A stretch of 5,837 nt of DNA from Acidobacteriota bacterium (GTDB taxonomy: Bacteria > Acidobacteriota > Blastocatellia > RBC074). This document shows, piece by piece, positions 1 to 5,136 of this stretch. Numbering within the stretch: the stretch's first letter is position 1; each line of letters begins with the position of its first letter. Location: positions 1-5,837 of the forward strand of contig JAGNMH010000385.1 in assembly GCA_017991275.1 (NCBI GenBank), read 5' to 3'. The notes beneath the pieces are model-generated. The model made no database searches, was not told the DNA's origin, and was given only the letters and a program-made list of their open reading frames with translations. Made by a program: the position numbers and the translations under genes.

Positions 1-336
1 GTGTACAACGAATTCATCGGCACGGTGTTTTCCGAAGACGGCGCTGGTCCGATTGCCGAAGCTCTGGGCGCAAAGAACATCGGCATCCTGAAAAATCATG
101 GTTTGATTTCTGTCGCAACCGACATTCGCTTTGCATTGGGTTACACGCTGCTGGCCGAACGAGCGGCGAAGGTCCAGGCTCAGGCGATTCAGTTCGGAGC
201 CACCTCCGCCGACGCGCTGGACGCCGAAACTGCTCGGCAAACCAAAGCTTCCAACATCGAAATCGGGCATTACGAAGATTGGTGGCAAGCGTTGGTTAAA
301 CGATTGCGAAACAGTGATCCTGATTTGTTTCGTTGA
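1..336 (+). CDS. Class II aldolase/adducin-family protein, C-terminal part (5' end outside window)
   Basis: This is the last 111 residues of a class II aldolase/adducin-domain protein, a family of usually about 210-260 residues that includes zinc-dependent sugar-phosphate aldolases (fuculose- and rhamnulose-phosphate aldolases, ribulose-phosphate 4-epimerase) and non-aldolase relatives. The visible signature is ILKNHGLISVA (about residues 29-39). Its Asn-His-Gly corresponds to the motif that carries the last of the three histidine zinc ligands in FucA-type enzymes. A helix of the form GYTLLAERAAKVQAQA follows, typical of the family C-terminus. The GTG at position 1 is most likely an internal valine codon, because the N-terminal half with the other metal ligands is missing. 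The gene ends with TGA at 334-336, 31 nt before the PIG-L gene on the same strand, so the two are probably co-transcribed. The substrate cannot be read from this fragment; a sugar phosphate is an inference. Confidence 0.85.
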   Translation: MYNEFIGTVFSEDGAGPIAEALGAKNIGILKNHGLISVATDIRFALGYTLLAERAAKVQAQAIQFGATSADALDAETARQTKASNIEIGHYEDWWQALVKRLRNSDPDLFR

Positions 337-353
337 ATTGAAATTTACACAAC

Positions 354-359
354 AAGGAA
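354..359 (+). promoter_or_regulatory. Ribosome binding site fixing the PIG-L start
   Basis: AAGGAA lies 8 nt before the ATG at 368. It decides the start: the reading frame is open back to an ATG at 131, but that extension would overlap the aldolase gene by about 200 bases and has no family similarity. Confidence 0.7.
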
Positions 360-367
360 TTTTACAA

Positions 368-1174
368 ATGGCATTGAGGATAATTGCGTTTGGCGCTCAC
401 CCGGACGATTGCGAATTAAAAGCTGGCGGAGTGGCTGCGAAATGGGCAGCCGCCGGGCACAAGGTTAAATTCGTCGCCACAACCAATGGAGACGTTGGGC
501 ATTTTGCGATGGCTGGCGGCCCGCTGGCTCTGAGGCGCAAAGCTGAAGTGCAACGCACGGCGGAAATTCTGGGCATCGAAATGCAAGTGTTGGATATTCA
601 CGATGGCGAATTGCTGCCTACGCTGGAAAACCGGCGAACCATCGCGCGGTTGATCCGCGAATGGCAAGCAGATGTTGTACTTTGCCATCGAACCTGCGAT
701 TACCACCCCGATCACCGATACACAGGAGTTTTAGTCGAAGACGCCGCGGTGCTGGTCGCAGCTCCTTTCTTCGTCACAGATGTCCCACCTTGCCCACGCA
801 ACCCGGCTATCTTTTACTATTCCGACAATTTCAAAAAACCTTACCCCTTCGACCCGGCAATAATCGTCGGCATAGACGACGTGATTGATAAAAAGCGCGC
901 CTGCATAGAAGCCATGCCTTCGCAGTTCGCTGACAAAGATTCGTGGATGGGGCGATACCTGCCCGGCGTTCCGGAAGATGATGAAAAACGCAAAAATTTC
1001 ATTCGTGATTGGTTGATTGACAGAGATGCCGATGTAGCCAGCGCCAACCGCAATTTGCTGGTGCAACGTTATGGCGAAGCTGGCCAATCCGTTAAGTACG
1101 CCGAAGCATTCGAGCTTTGTCAGTATGGCGCGCAGCCTTCCGCGTTAGAGTTGAACGAACTCTTTCCGCGCTAA
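368..1174 (+). CDS. PIG-L/LmbE-family metal-dependent deacetylase
   Basis: A 268-residue protein of the PIG-L (LmbE-like) family, zinc-dependent enzymes that remove N-acetyl groups from GlcNAc-type sugars or sugar conjugates (GlcNAc-PI, mycothiol and bacillithiol precursors, antibiotic intermediates). The N-terminal motif AHPDDCEL (residues 10-17) contains the family HPDD core: H11 and D14 are expected zinc ligands and D13 the expected general base. A second motif, HPDH (113-116), supplies the remaining metal and active-site histidines. The N-terminal half (1-125) is a Rossmann-like alpha/beta fold with no signal peptide, so the enzyme is probably cytoplasmic. The length is normal for the family. 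It is preceded by an aldolase gene and followed after 6 nt by the VWA gene. The C-terminal region (about 195-268) is charged and gives no further clue. The family assignment is firm; the exact substrate is unknown. Nothing visible marks it as a BshB- or MshB-type thiol-biosynthesis enzyme. Confidence 0.93.
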   Translation: MALRIIAFGAHPDDCELKAGGVAAKWAAAGHKVKFVATTNGDVGHFAMAGGPLALRRKAEVQRTAEILGIEMQVLDIHDGELLPTLENRRTIARLIREWQADVVLCHRTCDYHPDHRYTGVLVEDAAVLVAAPFFVTDVPPCPRNPAIFYYSDNFKKPYPFDPAIIVGIDDVIDKKRACIEAMPSQFADKDSWMGRYLPGVPEDDEKRKNFIRDWLIDRDADVASANRNLLVQRYGEAGQSVKYAEAFELCQYGAQPSALELNELFPR

Positions 1175-1180
1175 GAAACG

Positions 1181-2965
1181 ATGCCAGTGTTCAGCTTCCC
1201 ATTAGCATTTGTTGCCTTGTTGGCCGTGCCTCTGTTGGTGGCCATTTACCTTTTACGCAACAAAGCAAAAGAGCAACGAGTTTCCAGCCTGATGTTTTGG
1301 CTGGATGTGCGACAGCAATGGGATGGTGGGCAGCGAATTCACAGGCTGCAAACCCCGCTGCTTTTCTTTTTGGAGTTGCTGGCCATTTTGCTGCTGGTGA
1401 TGGCTGCAGCCAGACCGTTAATGCAAACTGGTGATACGGCTCGGCCTTTGGTCGTTGTGCTGGACGATTCTTTTTCCATGCAGGCAGGAGGGCTCGCGGG
1501 TGGCGAAGACAGTTCGCGGAACCGTGCCGTTGCCGCCATCAAAAGCGAACTGCGGTCGAATCGTTATGAGCCTTTGCGGTTTGTGCTTGCCGCAGAAACT
1601 CCACAGCTTTTAAGCGAAGCGACCGGCAACGCAGAACAGGCCATCAAGCTGTTGGACAATTGGAAATGCGGAGCGCCGTCGGCAAAATTGGAAGAAGCGA
1701 TTGCTTTTGCATTTGAACTTGGCGGTAATCGTGGGCGCGTGTTGGTTGTCAGCGACCATGCTCCGGCGCAGGAGCCTCCTGTTCAGGAACTCAAAGACAG
1801 CCGATTGCAATGGTGGGCGTTCGGGGCTTCGTTGCCCAATATGGCTTTCACTGCGGCTACTCGCTCAGCGCGGGGCGGCGAAGAGCGTGTGATGCTGGAA
1901 ATTACCAATCTCTCTTCACAATCAGCCAACGCAACTTTAACAATCGAAACCCCCGGCAGCAAAAATCCGCAATCCGCATCCTATGGTTCTGGTTACAATC
2001 CACAATCGCTGGCCTTGGCCGGAAACGAATCTCGCCGAATTACGCTGACTCTGAAAAACAGCTCTTCGCCTTTGCGGGCCAGGCTGGGCAAAGACTCTTT
2101 GGCGGTTGATGACGAAGTCCTGCTGATGCCGGAAACCGGTCAGATCGTTCGCGTTGACCTCCGGCTGAGTGATGCAATGTTGCACGGACTGGTTGAAAAA
2201 GCTGTTGAATCCTCTTCTCAAATTCGTCTGAGTTCCGACCATCCAGAATTGATTATCACTGACAAAGCCGATGCTCCAACTGCTGACACTGAAGCCTGGA
2301 CGCTACAGCTTTTCAATGAGACCGGCGCTAACAGCTATCTTGGCCCGTTTGTCGTTGATCGTGCTCATCCGCTGACCGAAGGCTTATCGCTTGGCGGAAT
2401 GGTTTGGGGAGCAGGGAATTCACAACTTCCGGGTGTGCCGGTTATCACCGCAGGCAACATTGCTTTGCTGACGGACATTGACCGTAACGGGCGGCACGAA
2501 CTGAGGTTGCGATTACGACCACAGCTTTCAACTCTTCACGAAACTCCGAACTGGCCGATACTGATTTTGAACCTGATCAACTGGCGAGCCAAAGCCGCTC
2601 CGGGATTGCAGCAAGCGAATGTACATTTAGGTGGCGAAGCCAATCTGACCGTCGAATCCGATGTGCAATCGGTCAGCCTGATTGACCCGCAAAAGAAAAC
2701 TCGCCAACTGGCGGTGCGCGACAAAGCAGTTAGGATCAAAGCCGACATCGCAGGCGTTTACGAACTTATTGCTGGTCAGAGCAAATACGCTTTTGCCGCC
2801 AACGCGATTTCGCGCGAAGAGTCTGATTTGACCGTAGCGAGTTCCGGGCGTTGGGGCAACTGGGCAAACGCGGCTTCGTTGCAGTGGGAATATCGGAGCG
2901 TAGTTTGGTTGTTGCTGATTCTGGTTTTGGCGCTGCTGGCTATTCATGCCTGGAAAAGTTCGTAG
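1181..2965 (+). CDS. BatA-type membrane protein with a von Willebrand factor A-like domain
   Basis: A 594-residue membrane protein. Residues 1-80 form a BatA (aerotolerance regulator N-terminal) module: a hydrophobic segment at about 5-24 followed by the positive stretch LLRNKAKEQR, then a second membrane segment at about 59-78 ending in AAARPL. A VWA-like domain follows (about 88-220). It carries a MIDAS-type DxSxS (D95-D96-S97-F98-S99, then Met) and a later VVVSDHAP strand (188-195) whose D192 could be a further metal ligand. The middle (about 225-540) is predicted beta-rich and probably extracytoplasmic. It includes a stretch with HPLTEGLSLGGMVWG (396-410) resembling the glutamine-amidotransferase-like segment often seen in such proteins. 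A last membrane segment lies at about 573-590, leaving only a few residues after it. The ATG is 6 nt after the PIG-L stop, with a weak upstream Shine-Dalgarno, suggesting translational coupling. BatA relatives usually sit beside MoxR ATPase and DUF58 genes; none is in this window. Its function is not known, and the aerotolerance name should not be taken literally. Confidence 0.85.
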   Translation: MPVFSFPLAFVALLAVPLLVAIYLLRNKAKEQRVSSLMFWLDVRQQWDGGQRIHRLQTPLLFFLELLAILLLVMAAARPLMQTGDTARPLVVVLDDSFSMQAGGLAGGEDSSRNRAVAAIKSELRSNRYEPLRFVLAAETPQLLSEATGNAEQAIKLLDNWKCGAPSAKLEEAIAFAFELGGNRGRVLVVSDHAPAQEPPVQELKDSRLQWWAFGASLPNMAFTAATRSARGGEERVMLEITNLSSQSANATLTIETPGSKNPQSASYGSGYNPQSLALAGNESRRITLTLKNSSSPLRARLGKDSLAVDDEVLLMPETGQIVRVDLRLSDAMLHGLVEKAVESSSQIRLSSDHPELIITDKADAPTADTEAWTLQLFNETGANSYLGPFVVDRAHPLTEGLSLGGMVWGAGNSQLPGVPVITAGNIALLTDIDRNGRHELRLRLRPQLSTLHETPNWPILILNLINWRAKAAPGLQQANVHLGGEANLTVESDVQSVSLIDPQKKTRQLAVRDKAVRIKADIAGVYELIAGQSKYAFAANAISREESDLTVASSGRWGNWANAASLQWEYRSVVWLLLILVLALLAIHAWKSS

Positions 2966-3075
2966 CGCCGTCTTCAGGCGGAAGGGTGTCGTTTTTCTTT
3001 CCTGGATGAGTAGGTCTGGAGCACGCTTTTACTTTTGAAGGGATACGTCACCGTTCCACCTGAAGGCGGCGCTAC
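2962..3075. repeat. REPIN/BIME-like inverted repeat with GTAG heads
   Basis: A 114-bp element between two convergent genes. The left end (2962-2991) and the reverse complement of the right end (3046-3075) match at 26 of 30 positions, and weaker similarity continues about 8 bases inwards. Both ends begin with GTAGCGCCG when read inwards. Each arm also holds its own 5-bp hairpin with a 4-base loop: 2968-2981 (CCGTC, TTCA, GGCGG) and 3056-3069 (CCACC, TGAA, GGCGG). The mismatches against an ideal stem become G-U pairs in one strand's RNA. A GTAG tetranucleotide followed by a short imperfect palindrome, in inverted pairs, is the known architecture of bacterial REP doublets mobilised by RAYT (TnpA-REP) proteins. 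No RAYT gene or clear target-site duplication is visible. It could also act as a bidirectional transcription terminator or mRNA-stabilising end; a T-rich run (2992-3000) follows the left arm. The repeat is clear; the REPIN identity is an inference from its architecture. Confidence 0.75.
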
Positions 3076-3084
3076 ATGCACTTG

Positions 3085-4320
3085 CTATGGCTTCCACGTC
3101 CCACGCGCGACTGCGGGAACGAAATCTTCAATGGCGGCAGGGTCGAACGCGATAGTGCGCTCTTCTTCCGCGCTCTTGTAGGCAGTCATCAACAGTTGAG
3201 TTACTTCCAATCCATCGTAACAACTCACTTCCGGTTGTTTGCCATCCAGGAAGCAATTGACGAAGTAGCGGTTCTCGGCTTCATAACCGTACTCGGAAGT
3301 TTCATTGGCGACCACAGGCATCAAACCTTGTTCGGCGTTCTGTTTTTCAACCAGGTCTTCGCCTTCGGTTCCGGTAACGCGACGGCTGAAAAACAGGTTC
3401 AAGCTGGTGTTCAGAGAATTGATGAACATCGAATACTCCGGCCCCAGCAGTTCAGACGACAACCGCAAACCAGGGCCGACAAAACTCCATGAAGTCGTCA
3501 CTTCGGCAATTAGCGGATTGCCGATGTCGTCAACGTAATGGATCGTTGCGCGCGCAAAGTCTTCGGATGGGCGATTTCTGTAATCAACCTCCTTGCCCAT
3601 CATCTGCTGTAAGAGGTCGGCATATTCAGGTCGCGCCCATTTCAAGCAGGAAATCGTCGCGGAAATTTTGACAGGTTTGATACTGTTACGCGGCTTGTCA
3701 GGATCGGTCAGCAGAAAGCGCGCGACTTCGACCGAATGGCACATCATATCGTTTAGAACTCCGCCGCCCTGCAATTCGCCCTGCCAAAACCAGGGCATGT
3801 GCGGGCCGCTGTGTTCTTCGGCGCAACGTGCAATGTACGGACGACCGGTCAGCGCGGCGGCTCTGCGCCACAGAATTTCTCGCCCGCGTTCGATGCCCGG
3901 TTCAAAAAGCTGGTCTTCCAGATAGCCGTGCATCAAGCCGGATTCTTCGATCAATTCGATGACTTGTTTGGCTTCGGCGGCATTGCGGGCCAGAGGTTTT
4001 TCGACGGCAATGCCGCGCAGCGAACCTTTACCTGACTTTATCGCCTTTACAATGGCTTCCAGATTTTCAATGCGAGTGTGATTTGGTCCGCACAGCCAGA
4101 TGGCGTCAATGTCGGGCGATGCCACCATCTCTTCGATGGAATTGAATGGCTGGCAATCGCCGACGCGAATTGAACGTGCCAGCGATGCCGCTTCTTCGGC
4201 GTGAGATTTGTTCGGACTCCAGACGCCAAGCACGTCAGCATCGCGCACGGCGACAAAAGATTTGATGTGAAAACGAGTGATAAAGCCGCTGCCGATGAAA
4301 CCGATGCCAAGTTTTTTCAT
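3085..4320 (-). CDS. Gfo/Idh/MocA-family NAD(P)-dependent oxidoreductase
   Basis: A 411-residue cytoplasmic dehydrogenase of the Gfo/Idh/MocA family, which oxidises or reduces hydroxyl groups of sugars, inositols and similar polyols with NAD(P). The N-terminus GIGFIGSGFITRFH (residues 5-18) is the dinucleotide-binding Rossmann loop (G7, G10, G12). VEKPLARN (106-113) is the family EKP motif, with K108 as the expected catalytic or substrate-positioning lysine. GGGVLNDMMCHSVEVARFL (185-203) is the second-domain signature, with D191 and H195 in the positions of the usual active-site pair. The 411 residues are at the long end for the family; the extra length lies in the C-terminal beta domain (about 225-350). 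There is no signal peptide, unlike the secreted Tat-dependent members. The ATG at 4320 is required because no in-frame ATG, GTG or TTG occurs in the upstream stretch back to the Shine-Dalgarno, and the Rossmann motif starts immediately after it. The gene converges on the VWA gene and diverges from the BON gene. The substrate is not identifiable. Confidence 0.93.
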   Translation of the reverse strand: MKKLGIGFIGSGFITRFHIKSFVAVRDADVLGVWSPNKSHAEEAASLARSIRVGDCQPFNSIEEMVASPDIDAIWLCGPNHTRIENLEAIVKAIKSGKGSLRGIAVEKPLARNAAEAKQVIELIEESGLMHGYLEDQLFEPGIERGREILWRRAAALTGRPYIARCAEEHSGPHMPWFWQGELQGGGVLNDMMCHSVEVARFLLTDPDKPRNSIKPVKISATISCLKWARPEYADLLQQMMGKEVDYRNRPSEDFARATIHYVDDIGNPLIAEVTTSWSFVGPGLRLSSELLGPEYSMFINSLNTSLNLFFSRRVTGTEGEDLVEKQNAEQGLMPVVANETSEYGYEAENRYFVNCFLDGKQPEVSCYDGLEVTQLLMTAYKSAEEERTIAFDPAAIEDFVPAVARGTWKP

Positions 4321-4360
4321 AACGATTCGCGCACACCAAAGAGCGGTGCGCTGCTCCTTT
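4321..4360 (-). promoter_or_regulatory. Leader of the oxidoreductase gene: distant Shine-Dalgarno with intervening hairpin
   Basis: Reading the - strand towards the ATG at 4320, a strong Shine-Dalgarno AAAGGAG (4360-4354) lies 33 nt before the start codon, too far for normal initiation, and nothing closer resembles one. Between them is a hairpin whose arms GCGCAC (4351-4346) and GTGCGC (4334-4329) form six perfect pairs around an 11-base loop. If it folds, 2 nt on one side and 8 nt on the other remain, giving an effective spacing of about 10 nt. The sequence elements are seen directly; that the hairpin bridges the gap is an inference, with precedent in phage T4 mRNAs. Confidence 0.5.
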
Positions 4361-4392
4361 CAAGTTTGTGATTGGTACTGATTCGAACTTGA
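4360..4392. repeat. Short inverted repeat in the divergent intergenic region
   Basis: TCAAGTT (4360-4366) and AACTTGA (4386-4392) are perfect 7-base inverted arms separated by 19 bases. They lie upstream of the Shine-Dalgarno of the oxidoreductase gene and about 125 bases upstream of the BON gene start. This could be a dyad operator for a regulator shared by the two divergent genes, or chance. Confidence 0.3.
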
Positions 4393-4395
4393 GGC

Positions 4396-4430
4396 AAGCA
4401 TGCCGTAAAGCTTAAAAATCGTAAAGCATG
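4396..4430. repeat. Paired short direct repeats in the divergent promoter region
   Basis: CGTAAAGC occurs at 4404-4411 and again at 4420-4427, 16 bases apart, and AAGCATG occurs at 4396-4402 and 4424-4430. The two words overlap in the second copy. The spacing is about one and a half helical turns. This may be a regulator or promoter-associated site for one of the two divergent genes. I could not identify convincing -35 and -10 boxes nearby. Confidence 0.3.
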
Positions 4431-4507
4431 TGTGTTTAGGAGTTTTCACCTGTTAAAGTTGAATGGCGAAACATTCTGAATTATCCGTAAACCAAGATAT
4501 TTTCACT

Positions 4508-4513
4508 GGAGGA
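4508..4513 (+). promoter_or_regulatory. Ribosome binding site deciding the BON gene start
   Basis: GGAGGA immediately precedes the ATG at 4517 with a short spacer. It favours this start over an in-frame ATG at 4463, which lacks a good Shine-Dalgarno and would put 18 polar residues ahead of the signal peptide. Confidence 0.75.
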
Positions 4514-4516
4514 AAT

Positions 4517-5125
4517 ATGAAAAAAACATTGTTCGCAGTATTTGCAGTCGTTATTTTGATTGTTGCTTCTGATGTTTTTGCCGCAGGTTCACTGTCACCA
4601 CAAAAGAAAAAGAAGAAGCTGGAAGAGAAGGCTCCGAGGGCAGAGCGCGACACTCGTGAAGTGGCGCGTTTGGTCAAAGAGGTTCGCAAGGAACTGGTGA
4701 CGATACCCTATTTCGGCGTGTTTGATTGGTTGGAGGGAAATGTCGAAGCGGACGGCAGAGTTTACCTTCGTGGAGAAGTTACTCGTCCCACCATGAAAAG
4801 CGATGCCGAAAATCGAGTGAAGAAAATTGAAGGCGTTGACAAGGTATTCAATGAAATAGAAGTTCTGCCGTTATCGTCAAACGACGACCGATTACGCGCG
4901 GCTGTATATCGGGCTTTATTCAATTCCGGCTCGCCTCTGTTCCGTTACGGACAGGGCGTGGTTCCTTCAATTCACATAATTATTAAAAACGGAAGGCTGA
5001 CACTGAAAGGGGTTGTTTCCAGCAAAAGCGATAGCAGCCTGGCAAACGTCCGAGCAAGTGGCGTGTCCGGTCTGTTTGAGGTGAAGAATGAATTGCTTGT
5101 GGAGGCTTCAAGCAAGAAAAAGTGA
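4517..5125 (+). CDS. Exported protein with two BON domains
   Basis: A 202-residue protein. Residues 1-22 are a clear Sec signal peptide: MKK, a hydrophobic core LFAVFAVVILIVA, and a likely signal peptidase I cut after VFA, so the mature protein should be periplasmic. There is no lipobox cysteine. Directly after the cut is a lysine-rich stretch (residues 30-34, KKKKK) and a charged linker likely to be helical or disordered (about 35-55). Two BON-type repeats follow: about 54-118 (GRVYLRGEVTRPTMKSDAE, then KKIEGVDKVFNEIEVLP) and about 125-196 (GRLTLKGVVSSKSDSSLAN, then GLFEVKNELLV). Both show the family pattern of a G-xVxLxG strand, a helix, and a V-xNxI/L-V end strand. BON domains occur in OsmY-type periplasmic stress proteins and outer-membrane-associated proteins, where they are thought to bind phospholipid or other hydrophobic surfaces. 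A role in envelope maintenance or stress is an inference. The gene diverges from the oxidoreductase and converges on the EamA gene with only 11 bases between stops. Confidence 0.87.
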   Translation: MKKTLFAVFAVVILIVASDVFAAGSLSPQKKKKKLEEKAPRAERDTREVARLVKEVRKELVTIPYFGVFDWLEGNVEADGRVYLRGEVTRPTMKSDAENRVKKIEGVDKVFNEIEVLPLSSNDDRLRAAVYRALFNSGSPLFRYGQGVVPSIHIIIKNGRLTLKGVVSSKSDSSLANVRASGVSGLFEVKNELLVEASSKKK

Positions 5126-5136
5126 TGAGATGCCGC

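Noticed and set aside
131..367. Upstream in-frame extension of the PIG-L gene from an ATG at 131
   Set aside because: It overlaps the aldolase coding region in another frame, its composition is unlike a protein of this family, and the AAGGAA site and the AHPDD motif near the N-terminus place the start at 368.
416..1087. Several - strand open frames across the PIG-L gene
   Set aside because: The + strand frame carries the catalytic motifs; the reverse frames show no domain, no ribosome binding site and no family similarity.
2962..3075. Interpretation of the inverted repeat as an insertion sequence or CRISPR remnant
   Set aside because: No transposase, no clear target-site duplication and no regular spacers; the GTAG heads and internal hairpins fit a REP doublet better.
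3076..3492. Open frame on the + strand beginning just after the repeat
   Set aside because: It lies antisense to the clearly recognised oxidoreductase gene, has no recognisable domain, and is a shadow of that gene's codon pattern.
4381..4460. Sigma-70-like promoter boxes (for example TTGAGG at 4389 with TTAAAA at 4412)
   Set aside because: The spacing is 17 but the -10 match is only about half, and other equally weak pairs exist, so no promoter is called.
4463..4516. Longer N-terminus for the BON protein
   Set aside because: The ATG at 4463 has no good Shine-Dalgarno and would bury the signal peptide behind 18 polar residues; GGAGGA precedes the ATG at 4517.
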